Shown piece after piece: positions 12,370 to 23,043 of a stretch of DNA of 64,000 bases. The stretch's first letter is position 1. Each line of letters begins with the position of its first letter. Location: contig OY821517.1 of the NCBI GenBank assembly GCA_963682025.1, positions 106,878,972 to 106,942,971 on the forward strand. Direction: 5' to 3'. The position numbers and the translations under genes were made by a program. This DNA is from Cordilura impudica. Its lineage: Eukaryota; Arthropoda; Insecta; Diptera; Scathophagidae. The notes under the pieces were generated by a model. The model was not told the origin of the DNA. It searched no databases and worked only from the letters and a program-made list of their open reading frames with translations.

Positions 12370-12967
12370 GGGGGATTTCGTGTCAAGTGCACCAACTTTT
12401 GAAACCGATGTCTTCCGATCGGGATGAAATTTGTACCAAGGTTAGTCCTATCGGATAGTAGTTTAGACACAATTTTTCAACAAGATTGGTCCAGATCTCT
12501 CTGAGTTAGAGGGGATCAAAATTTGACATTTTGGCCAAACAGGTGTTTTTTCCCAACCTTGTAACTTATTACCTATTTTTCTTAGAAAATTTTCTCCCAA
12601 ATAGTTCAGATAGCTATTTCTTCAGTATTTCGGAAAAAAATACTTAAAAAAAAAAGAATTTTGTAGACTTTTTTTTTGCAAAATTAAAGCATTTTTTTGC
12701 CTTTTTTTCCAAAAAGGGAATTTTTTTTTTTTTATTTTTTCATAAGAAAGCTTAGGATTTTTCCTTTAAGAGCTTTTTGGTCGCTTAGTAGGATGGGAGT
12801 GGGATATCTATCAAAATAAATGTTTTGTAACTCAAGACAACGGTTCTTCAATTTTTCACAAATGCACTATTTTGAATTTTTTCCTATTTGTGTCTAAAAC
12901 CTTATAAATAAAACTTATACTGAGAAACTAGACAAACTAAACTTTCCGAAGGTATGTAACATACCTT
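12370..12967 (+). repeat. Left ~598-bp TIR of S1
   Basis: Reverse complement of 15119-15715 with only scattered differences. The internal border is the CTTTCCGAAGGTATG..CATACCTT stretch. It contains A/T homopolymer runs that vary in length between copies. Confidence 0.9.
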
Positions 12968-12986
12968 CATAACATAACAGAATAGA

Positions 12987-14303
12987 ATGGTTATCTGTAT
13001 CATGAAAGAGTTATTTGCAACATTTCAATCTGAACACGAGGATGTTAGAATTGGCTTCACGAAATTAACCCTAATGAAGCCAAAACATTGCGTTTTGGCA
13101 GAAAGTAATGGAACTCACACAGTATTCGTTTGCATTTACTATGAAAATGTTAAACTGATGTTGAAGGAAATCAACTTAAAGTATTTAACAGATGATTCGG
13201 CAGAAGATTTACACGATTACCGCGATTGCCTTAAATTGACTATGTGTCCTAATGCAACAACTTCTTGCCACTTAGGTGAATGTACCAATTGCCCGAAAGC
13301 CACATTCATCAAAGAAAATTTAATCAACTCTTTAGATCGAGAATATATAGAGGAGGTCAAATTTGATTCTTGGATTCAGACTGACAGATGCATATTGAAA
13401 ACAAGCATTTTAAATGTGGATGATTTCGTGGAAGAAATGTGTACAGGATTGCTGAACTTGAGAACCCATGACTTTTTAGTCAAAGAGCAATGGTCATTCT
13501 TCAAGGATTTGATGATACATTTGAAGTCTGGTGAATTCGTTATTTCATATGATTTCACAGAAAACTATAAATATGTTCTTCAGGAAGCCATACAAGCATT
13601 CCACTTCAATAACGATCAAGCAACTATATTCGCAGTAGTTATTTACTACATGAAAGATGAAAAACTGGAACACAAAAGTATGGCAATCATATCCGACGAT
13701 TTAAAACATGATACCGTTGCAGTTTATGAGTACCAGAAGAGAATACTAAAATTTCTAAAATCTAAATTTACAATAAAGAAGGTATACTACGTTTCGGACG
13801 GAGCTCGTCAACATTCTAAAAACAAAAGTAGCTTGGCAAATCTTATGGCCCATGAAAAAGATTTTGGAATGCCAGCTGAGTGGCATTTTCATCCCACTGC
13901 TCATGGTAAAGGAGCATGTGATGGTATTGGATCAAACCTTAAAAGAATTGCAGCGAAGTCTAGCCTCCAATGCTCTCATCAAGATCGCATCTTAGATGCG
14001 ACTGCTTTATTCCATTGGGCAAAGAGTTATTGTTAAGAAACTAAAATACTTGTTAGCAGCAAAGAGGATCATCAGGAAACATTGAAAACACTGAAGAGCA
14101 GATTCGATGCTGCGGTAACAATCGATGGCACCGCTCAATACCATGTTTTTATACCGCTTGTCGATGGAAGACTCAAGTTGAAAAAGTTTTCTGCCTCTAT
14201 TCAATGCGATTTCTTTCCAAAGACAACAAATAAACCAGCAGCGAAATCAACAGCTGAACCTAGTAACGCCAAGAAAGGATTGACAAAAAAACGCAGTAAA
14301 TAA
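12987..14303 (+). pseudogene. DDE-type transposase of Sola-like element S1
   Basis: A 349-codon frame (12987-14036), then a single in-frame TAA at 14034, after which the same frame stays open to 14303. Copy S2 has a Lys codon (AAA) at the equivalent position, so the stop is a point mutation in S1. The likely acidic triad is D189 in SYDFTENY, D271 in YYVSDGARQH, and D312 in HGKGACDGIG, preceded by PAEWHFHPTAHGKG. Residues 80-105 hold a Cys cluster (CLKLTMC..CHLGECTNCP) that could bind zinc. The protein would cut and join element ends. The family is widespread in insect and cnidarian genomes as an unnamed protein with an HGKGxxDGxGG motif. The frame starts right at the TIR edge, so a longer N-terminus may have been lost or spliced. 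The codons look conserved except for the stop, so inactivation seems fairly recent. Confidence 0.8.
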
Positions 14304-14456
14304 AGGCGACAAAAAAGCTGGATGAAAGACTGGGTATTTAAAAATTTACAAGACTTAAATACTTTATCAGCAACAATAAATTAAGTATAAAAATAGTTAT
14401 GATATAAATGGATCTAATGCAATTAAGATTAAATTTTAATAAATTATTTATATTTT

Positions 14457-14975
14457 TTAAATGGTGCGTGGTAAAGAAGAAGAAAGCATATATTTCAAAA
14501 ATTCATAACTGCACTGTATTCTAAATCGGACCGGTTTCTGGCATTTCAGCCTTCATCAGCGATTTATTGAACATTGTGATAATTGTTATGTTTTTAATTG
14601 AATAGATTGTTTCTATATGAAAATTTTTTCTACTTAGGAACGGCCGTGAGGTTTTGAACCATGAACCTTCACATACACTCGTACTTGCACTTTTTGGTCA
14701 GCGCTTTAACACACTCACCTAAAATCAGGCCTACGAGCAGTGCGGTTAGATTTAGTTTTCGTACCATATAGCTTTACTTTGTATTAATTTCAGAAGATAC
14801 AACTCTGTCCAAACAAACAATCGTTATTTTTGAATTTTGAATATTTTTTGCAATTATACTTCTAATTTCCACTATTCTCAGTTTTCGTAAGAGTTGTCAT
14901 ATGTGATGTACGGTTTTGTACATACCTACATATGCACTTTTACATATATTTGAGATGACGCTTTGAAGCGCTAAT
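14457..14975 (-). mobile_element. Insertion in S1 with tRNA-like promoter boxes
   Basis: Aligning S1 with S2 shows S2 running straight from the TTTATCTTTTTATTTTTAATATTATTA stretch, whereas S1 has about 520 extra bases here. On the minus strand near 14640-14730 the insert has an A-box-like GTGTGTTAAAGCGCTGACC and an exact B box, GGTTCAAAACC, spaced as in a tRNA. This points to a tRNA-derived SINE or a composite insert. Target duplications are hidden in AT-rich sequence. Confidence 0.5.
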
Positions 14976-15118
14976 ATTATTATTATACATTAATTTAATT
15001 ATTATTAAAAATAAGTAAAAAATAATAATTTTTCAACATTTCTATAGAAAAAAAGCGATTTTTTCTTGAGGTTAACATTTTATGAGTATTACAGTATCGA
15101 GGGTATAAAATTTTACTA

Positions 15119-15715
15119 AGGTATGTTATATACCTTCGGAAAGTTTAGTTTATCTAGTTTCTCAGTATAAGTTTTATTTGTAAGGTTTTAGACACAAATA
15201 GGAAAAAATTCAAAATAGTGCATTTGTGAAAAATTGAAAAACCGTTGTCTTGAGTTACAAAACATTTATTTTGATAGATATCCCACTCCCATCCCACTAA
15301 GCGACCAAAAAGCTCTTAAAGAAAAAATCCTAAGCTTTCTTATGAAAAAAATAAAAAAAAAAAAAATGCCCTTTTTGGAAAAAAGGCAAAAATGCTTTAA
15401 TTTAGCAAAAAAAAAGTCTACAAAAATTTTTTTTTTTTTAAGTATTTTTTTCCGAAATACTGAAGAAATAGCTATCTAAACTATTTAGGAGAAAATTTTC
15501 TAAGAACAATAGGTAATAAGTTACAAGAATGGGAAAAAACACCTGTTTGGCCAAAATGTCTAATTTTGATCCCCTCTAACTCAGAGAGATCTGGACCAAT
15601 CTTGTTGAAAAATTGTGTCTAAATTACTATCCAATAGGACTAACCTTGGTGCAAATTTCATCCCGATCGGAAGACATCGGTTTCAAAAGCTGGTGCACTT
15701 GACATGAAATCCGCC
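15119..15715 (-). repeat. Right ~597-bp TIR of S1
   Basis: Inverted copy of 12370-12967, including the CCCGATCGGAAGACATCGG block near the outer end. Confidence 0.9.
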
Positions 15716-15719
15716 ATTT

Positions 15720-16034
15720 GCATTTTAACATTTATTTTTGAATAGTTACATCAATAATTGTTTTACACTTTATTTATTATATATATGTATTATATATACA
15801 TATATGTATTTTGTATTACAATAAGTTATATATATATAGTGGACGTGGCACTCCTATATAAAAAAAAATTATCTGGAGTACTAAAAACCCGACAGTCTTG
15901 AAACTAGTGTGAGAAGTTATGTGAAATAAGGGCGAGATAAAACCAGTGGGCCTGGCACCTCCCATGCATGGTAAATAAATATCATCATATATTTACAGTT
16001 CTATTGGCAAAACAACATTTGCCGGATCAGCTAA
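15720..16034 (+). mobile_element. Helitron 3' terminus
   Basis: At 16006-16023 is a perfect hairpin, GGCAAA-ACAACA-TTTGCC, followed after seven bases by CTAA (16031-16034) and a T. A short GC hairpin a few bases before CTRR, with T after the end, is the Helitron 3' signature. The 200 bases upstream (GTGGACGTGGCACTCC..CCTGGCACCTCCCA) probably belong to it, but the 5' end was not found. The left part is an AT microsatellite (about 15780-15838). Confidence 0.55.
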
Positions 16035-16490
16035 TATAAAATTATATATGTCGGAACAAAAATATTTGCGGAATCAATTTCGTTATATGAAAATGCCATT
16101 ATAATAGCTAAACAATCAAAGCTTAAATTTTATACACATGAAATAAGAGACAAGAAAATGTTTAAACTAGGACTGCCTGACTTCCACACATAGATACAAA
16201 AACAATTTTTGACGAAAGACACACATAAAATAATACCATTAAGTGTTAAAAAATAAAAACAAAGAGATCAAATGCCGAAGGTGCACTTTATACATTGAGT
16301 TTAGTCGCGAACAAAACATGGAAGTATGAAAATAAGATACTCCTCTGGTATATTTGGAGGAATTCGCTAAAAGGTAATAAAAGGGGCAACTCAGTTCTCA
16401 AAATGTTTATTTTATGGTCATAGTCAGCTAATCATGATTATGCCGTTGGCATGTTAAAAAAAATTGATAGGAAAGGACCAGTTAATATAA
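16035..16490. other. Gene-free stretch
   Basis: AT-rich with no recognisable gene or repeat. Confidence 0.5.
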
Positions 16491-17270
16491 TTATACCCTA
16501 TACCACTCTGTGGTTTGGGTATAATAACTTTGTGCTACTGTTTGTAACAACCAAAAATATTTGACCTACACCCATCTTTAATTATACCGATCGAATCAGA
16601 ATCACTATCTGATTCGATTTAACGATGTCCGTCCGTCCGTCCGTCTGTGTGTCCATGTAATGCTTGTAATCAAACTGCAGGTCGCAAATATGAATATATT
16701 TTGATGAAATTTGGTATATAAGCTTTTATCGGCCATGGGATGAACGCTGTTGAAATTGGTGAAATGCGGTCGATGTTCAGACCTAGTCTCCATACAAATA
16801 ACCCATATGAAATCGACATAAATTGCCATAAGATCCAAATTGAGTTTGTATGTGTTTATTATATCCATTAATCAGTAGTCCAAAAATAATACCTATAGGA
16901 CAATTCTTAGTCATAGGCCCCATATAGAGCTGCTTCCCGATCTTCACTAAATCTATTAAAAATACAAAAATGTTGCAAAGATTTTTCTCAAATTTGGTTT
17001 GTATACATATATTTTTTCCAAATATAAGTGACTTTACCAAATATGGTCACGATCGGGTTATTTTTCGACCCAGTCCCCATATAAATATAGCACCCGATAT
17101 AAACTTCTTCATATCTGCAGCCAAAAAAAAAATAAAAACCATTCCCCTCAAATTTGTTTTATGCTTATTTTTTATATCCAATTAGTTGGACCGAAGCGAT
17201 AGGGTCCCTAAACCATGGTATAGGGTATCGTATAGTCGGTCTAGACCGACTATAATTGTGCTACTTGTTC
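16491..17270 (-). mobile_element. Family-G element, copy 4
   Basis: Full-length, minus orientation. It has the hairpin end ATACCCTATACCACTCTGTGGTTTGGG at the left, (GTCC)n at about 16625-16645, and the exact 20-bp palindrome TAGTCGGTCTAGACCGACTA at the right. Confidence 0.85.
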
Positions 17271-17825
17271 TTAGTTAATTTTAATATATTTATTTTGAAT
17301 TCCTATACAACAAGGAGGAGTAATAGTATGAGCAATGATGCTTAAACATATACAATTAAAGTTTAAAATTTCAAACAGTATATAAAAAGAGAAAAAATAA
17401 GTTTATATAAAAATAATAATTAAATTCATAATACACGATGCCCTTGCAGAAATAATACTTAGAAATTCGACAAGGAGCTAACTAATACTGTGGAAGTAAA
17501 AAAATTAAGCCCCATATTTAAATGGGATTAGCAATAGAATTGTTAAAAGCATGCCTGATCATTTTTAAAACATTTAATAACAATTGGTGTCTACAAAATG
17601 GGACATATATGTCCCACTTTTTTTTTTTCTTATATTTTCCACTTTTTCCAGCCAATTTTTTTAAAGCTGACTTGCGTCGACAGAGGTTATTTTTAGCTTT
17701 CAGACCATACAAAAAAAAAAAAAATGGCACATGTATCCTCAGGACCTAAGACGGTGACCCCAAAGTGTCAAAATTGTGTTTATTTTAATGTTATTTGTAT
17801 GTCATTAATTCGGACATTATTGAAC
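17271..17825. other. Gene-free stretch with an 18-bp palindrome
   Basis: No gene recognised. TGGGACATATATGTCCCA at 17599-17616 is a perfect palindrome, followed by a T-run. Poly(A) lies at about 17710-17723. Confidence 0.5.
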
Positions 17826-18155
17826 CGAAAACATTAAAATTTTTATATAAAGTGGACCAGTCTCTATGGTTTTCACGAAAACCCAAAATATTTGGAATTG
17901 GATTATTATTCAGCAAAATTAAGTACGGGAAAAATAGATGTTTTATAGTTTTATATTTTTATAAAATTAAAAAAATTCATAATATTACATCAACAATTAA
18001 TTAAGCTATAAATAAAAAGACTTGAAAAAATATTATTTCTAAATTTCGCAAAAATATAAAATCAATTATGATAATCTTCAAAGCAATTACAGTTTGATAT
18101 GAAACAAAAAGTTTTTTTTACAAAAGGAACGATTTTCGTTTCCATTTTTAGTACA

Positions 18156-18852
18156 AACTATACGATACCCTATACCATGATTTAGGGACACTATCTCTGC
18201 AGTCTAACTAATTAAATATAGAAAATAAACATAAACCAAATTTAAATGGCATTGTATTAATTTTTTGCTGCAAATATGAAAAAGTTCATATCGGGTGCTA
18301 TATTTATATGGGGACTGGGTCGAAAAATGGCCCGATCCTGACCATATTTGGTAAAGTCACTTATATTTTGAAAAATATATACAGGAAAATCTGTGCAATA
18401 TATTTTTTTTTTTATAGATTTAAGTGAAGACCGGAATCATCTCTATATGGGGCCTATGACTAAGAATTATCCTATAGGGATTATATTTGGATTACTGATT
18501 AATGGATATAATAAACATATACAAACCCAATTTGACCGAGATCTATATCATAATTTGGATCTTATGGCAATTTATGTCGGTTCCATAGGGGTCATTTGTA
18601 TGGGGCCTAGGTCTGAGCATGAACCGAATTTCACCAATTTCAATAGCGTTCAAAATTTCATCAAAATATATTCATATTTGCGAGCTGTAGTTTGATTACA
18701 AGCTTTACATGGACACACAGACGGACGGACGGACATCGCAAAGTGATTCTTAGTCGATCGGTATAATAAAAGATCTAGGATCTAGGTCAAATATTTTTGG
18801 TAGTTACAAACAGCAGCACAAAGTCATTATACCCAAACCACATAGTGGTATA
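18156..18852 (+). mobile_element. Family-G element, copy 5, inside B1
   Basis: Begins at TATACGATACCCTATACC without the outer palindrome, and ends in ACCACATAGTGGTATAG. Internal gaps shorten it to ~700 bp, and the GGAC tract is down to three units (18720-18733). It interrupts family B1 after CCATTTTTAGTACAAAC. Confidence 0.8.
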
Positions 18853-19263
18853 GTAGCAATCGTTTCTCTGTGATCTATATTTAAAAATTTACCACAAATA
18901 CAAAATCAAAGCTACAGTTATATATCGCACCTGTACCTCTAAAGTGAGTCAACACAAAATTTACAAATTTTCAGTAGAGGCAAAACACGGGTTTTTTAAT
19001 ATTTCCGTACTTCCTTTTCTTTCGAAAGTTTTCGAAAAAATTATGAGCAAACAAATGAATGAACATATATCCAATAATAATCTTTAATCATCTAAGCCAG
19101 CGCTGTCCAACTTTTCGGCACATGTGTACCAATTTTATCTTTTTGTAGGTTTGGCGGGCCAGTATACTTTAAATTTTAATTAAAAGTCATTTATAATTTT
19201 TTTAGTATTTTATTAGTTCATAGTTCAAGAAAATAAAGAAAAAAAAGATTAACATAATTGTTA

Positions 19264-20995
19264 TTAATGTGAAAACTGCTTATTTATATGTGCAGCTACA
19301 AGAACTCCGATATTTATATCAATTTTAGTTGAAGAAATTCTTAAAATTGCTTCTACTGTTTTGTCGGCCATTGAATTACTATATTTAGATTTGATATATT
19401 TCATGTCAGAAAATGCTCGTTCACAAATATATGTACTACCAAACATAGAAAATAATTTTAAGCCCAAATCGCGCAATTTCGGGTATTTGTCGTTTGGAAA
19501 CATTTTGAATAAATTTACCCCAGTCTCCAGCCTTGATTTAAAAAATTCGTCAGGTTGCAATTCACATAATTCCATTTGATATTTAATATCGGTTTCTTCA
19601 ACGTCGATGGTAGTCGGATTATTAAATAATTTTAGTTCTGGTTTAATTGCATCAAAATCGGAAAATCTGGCATCAAAATCTTCAACCAATTTGTCCAACA
19701 TGAGGACATGATCTTTCAAGTTTAATTGTTGACCGATTTCTTGTATTTCGATAGCAAGTTCATTACAACACTCGAAGTGCACCATATTGTTGTTGATCAA
19801 ATGCGACCGAAGCAAACGTAACTTATTGCGGAATCCGATGATATGGCTTTCCATATCGGTAATATCTGCTAAAAATTCTAGTGAAATTAAAAATGTTTTT
19901 TCATTAAAACTGGATATAAATGACGAATCCAATTCTGTTTCCATAAGAAAAACTTTAATTTCTTTACGAAGTTGAAAAAATCTTTTAAGGCATTTCCCTG
20001 CACTTAACCAGCGAACTTGGCTATGCAAAAGTAGATCACCATATCCGGCATCAAGTTCTTCAAGAAATTGTTTAAATTTACGATGGGTGAGTTCACGGTT
20101 TCCGCCTCTTATTGCGTGCAACTTAATCCCATAATGTTTCCACATAAAGCTTGCTAGTGAATAATGCAATGCAACATTTGACAATTAATACCATTTTGTT
20201 TTAGCAGTCCAGCGAGTCCTATATATTTCCCAACCATTGATTTTGCTCCATCAGTTACAATGGCCGTGCATTTTTCAAAACCGCCATACACGCAAACAAT
20301 ATTTTTGAGTTCCTCATAAATATCTACACCTTTTGTTGTTGAATGTAGGGAAGCCAATTTCAGTAACTCCTCCGAAACATTAAAATCTACATCCACTGTT
20401 CGTACAAAAATCAGCATTTGACTGGTATGGGATATGTCGGTGCTTTCATCAAGCGCAATTGAAAAATATATACAATTTTTTACTATGTCGGCTAATTTTT
20501 CAAATAAGAAGGAGTCCGTTTTTAAGATTCGTCTTGCAACAGTTTGGTGAGAAAGAGAAATTGACTCGAATTGTTGTGCCATTTTATCATCTCCAAATGC
20601 TTGAGCCATTTTGTTTGCACACTTCTTAATAATTTCACGATCATTAAATGGCTTTTTGGCTTTGGCAATTTCTTTTGCAACTGCATAATAAGCATTATCA
20701 GATGCATCCTGAGCCTTACATCCGAAGGTGATAATTGATGTTTGCTGCTTAAATTGTTTTTTTAATTTTCAAGTATGACGATTCTCGACTCACCATTATA
20801 TTGCGAATATTTGTCTGCGTGCTGTGATTGATAATGACGCTTCAAATTATATTCTTTACATATAGTAGTATTCATCCGGCATATCAAACACACATAACTT
20901 TCTTTCTGCTTCACAAACATATAATCAATTTCCCATCGTTCTTTAAATTCCCGATTCTCACTCGTTATTTTTCGTATTTTTTTGCACTCATTTTA
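19264..20995 (-). pseudogene. hAT transposase (ZBED/GTF2IRD2-like), frameshifted
   Basis: From 20995 downward, the first block has a BED-type finger (YVCLICRMNT..YNLKRHYQSQH) near 20830-20930. At 20154-20609 is the RNase H-like core with YFSIALDESTDIS (first catalytic Asp) and AIVTDGAKSMVGK (second). At 19264-20184 are LLLHSQVRWLSAGKCLKRFF and, near its end, the hAT dimerisation block (ICERAFSDMKYIKSKY). At least three frames are needed, with breaks near 20750, 20600 and 20170, so it is inactive as it stands. A normal product of this group is ~600 residues and would bind the TIRs and cut the element out. The gene lies wholly within the 8-bp-TSD element. Confidence 0.88.
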
Positions 20996-21434
20996 TGATT
21001 TTAATAAAATAAGTTCGCTTGAAATAATAACAAACGAAAAAATAAAAAAAAATAAATTAAATACCAAATTTTTTAAATGCACTTACCTAATTTTATGTGT
21101 ATGTTAAGCAAAAATAATTTCACAATAAAAACAATCAAACACGCGTTTACAAACTTTAAATACATACATATGTATTTCACTTTACGTTAAGCATAAATAA
21201 TTTCACAAGAATAAAATTAAACAACGTTTACAATTTTAAATAAACTATAGCACTTGTGGGTATAGTTTCATGGTATACTAGACTGGAAAAAAGTAATACA
21301 AAATAGTACAAAATAGTATCGGCTTTGCGTGTGTCCTATAGTTGACAAAAACTAGATTAGAAAGAAAAATAAGACAAATAAATATTACTGATAAATTGCT
21401 GGTCATTTTTAAAATTAACAAAATTTAAAAAAAA

Positions 21435-22228
21435 ACAAGTAGGAAAATTATAGTCGGTCTAGACCGACTATACGATACCCTATACCATGCGTTGAGAAAC
21501 CCTATCTCTTAGGCCCAACTAACTGGACATTGAAAATAAGCAAAAACCAAATTTGAGTGGGATTTTTATTAATTTTTTTGGCTGCAGATGTGAAAAAGTT
21601 CATATCGGATGCTATATCTATAAAGGGACTAGGTCCAAAAATGGACCGATCCTGATCATGTTTGGTAAAGTCTCTTGTATTTTGCAAAAATATGTACAAA
21701 CAAAATTTGAGAAGAATCAGTGCAATATTTTTGTTTTTTAATAGATTTAAGTGAAGATCGGGAAGCATCTCTATATGGGGTCAAAGGTATCATTTTTGGA
21801 CTACTCATTAGTGGATGTAATGAACGCATACAAACCCAATTTGAGTAAGATCTATATGACAATTTGCATCTTATGGCAATTTATGTCGATTTCATAGGGT
21901 AATTTGTATGGGGGCTACGTCTGAACATGGACCGATTCTCACCAATTTCAACAGCTTTCATCCCATGGCCGATGAAAGCTTACATACCAAATTTCATCAA
22001 AATATATTCATATTTGCGACCTGCAGTTTGATTACAAGCTTTACATGGACACACAGACGGACGGACGGACGGACGGACGGACGGACGGACATTGTTAAAT
22101 CAACTCAGAAAGTGATTCTGATTCGATCGGTATAATTAAAGATGGGTCTAGGTCAAATATTTTTGGTTGTTACAAACAGCAGCACAAAGTCATTATACCC
22201 AAACCACATAGTGGTATAGGGTATAAAT
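21435..22228 (+). mobile_element. Family-G element, copy 6, left arm of palindrome
   Basis: Full-length, with the exact 20-bp end palindrome, subterminal repeats, about eight GGAC units (22058-22091) and the hairpin end. Its inverted near-twin is 22271-23043. The 68-codon chance frame at minus 21656-21862 is identical in sequence to the one at plus 22616-22822, showing how little the arms have diverged. Confidence 0.9.
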
Positions 22229-22270
22229 ATTTGTATAATGGTTTTTATTAATATTTTTGGCTGCAGATAT

Positions 22271-23043
22271 ACAAATATTTATACCCTATACCACTATGTG
22301 GTTTGGGTATAATGACCAAAAATATTTGACCTAGACCCATCTTTAATTATACCGATCGAATCAGAATCACTTTCTGAGTTGATTTAACAATGTCCGTCCG
22401 TCCGTCCGTCCGTCCGTCCGTCTGTGTGTCCATGTAAAGCTTGTAATCAAACTGCAGGTCGCAAATATGAATATATTTTGACGAAATTTTGTATATAAGC
22501 TTCTATCGGCCATGGGATGAAAGCTGTTGAAATTGGTGAGAATCGGTCCATGTTCAGACCTAGCCCCCATACAAATTACCCTATGAAATCGACATAAATT
22601 GCCATAAGATGCAAATTGTCATATAGATCTTACTCAAATTGGGTTTGTATGCGTTCATTACATCCACTAATGAGTAGTCCAAAAATGATACCTTTGACCC
22701 CATATAGAGATGCTTCCCGATCTTCACTTAAATCTATTAAAAAACAAAAATATTGCACTGATTCTTCTCAAATTTTGTTTGTACATATTTTTGCAAAATA
22801 CAAGAGACTTTACCAAACATGATCAGGATCGGTCCATTTTTGGACCTAGTCCCTTTATAGATATAGCATCCGATATGAACTTTTTCATATCTGCAGCCAA
22901 AAATATTAATAAAAATCCCACTCAAATTTGGTTTTTGCTTATTTTCAATGTCCAGTTAGTTGGGCCAAAGAGATAGGGTTTCTAAATTCATGGTATAGGG
23001 TATCGTATAGTCGGTCTAGACCGACTATAATTTTCTTACTTGT
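22271..23043 (-). mobile_element. Family-G element, copy 7, right arm of palindrome
   Basis: Mirror image of copy 6. The 42-base centre (22229-22270) contains TTTTTATTAATATTTTTGGCTGCAGATAT, which is itself a piece of the family-G body, and a small inverted repeat (AATATTTGTAT / ATACAAATATT). Confidence 0.9.

Larger units (their letters stand above)
12370..15715 (+). mobile_element. Sola-like DNA transposon, copy S1, complete with TSD
   Basis: A 3.35-kb element bounded by ~598-bp inverted repeats (12370-12967 and 15119-15715). Its ends read GGGGGATTTCGTGTCAAGTG and the reverse complement of GGCGGATTTCATG. It is flanked by a direct 4-bp duplication ATTT (12366-12369 and 15716-15719). A DDE-type transposase reading frame starts 19 bp inside the left TIR. 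Copy S2 (45573-48331) has the same structure with a different 4-bp duplication (ATAT), which supports the exact ends. A 4-bp duplication with a G-rich terminus fits the Sola superfamily; that name is inference from memory of family traits. S1 also carries a ~520-bp insertion (14457-14975) absent from S2. Confidence 0.85.

Noticed and set aside
12987..14303. Active autonomous transposon
   Set aside because: An in-frame TAA at 14034 interrupts the frame; the ~520-bp insertion lies downstream of the gene and by itself would not prevent function.
17599..17616. Rho-independent-type terminator (palindrome plus T-run)
   Set aside because: The setting is a fly genome, with no adjacent gene.
21656..22822. 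Two identical 68-codon frames as a duplicated gene
   Set aside because: They lie on opposite strands in the two arms of a family-G palindrome and match the non-coding body of every other copy.
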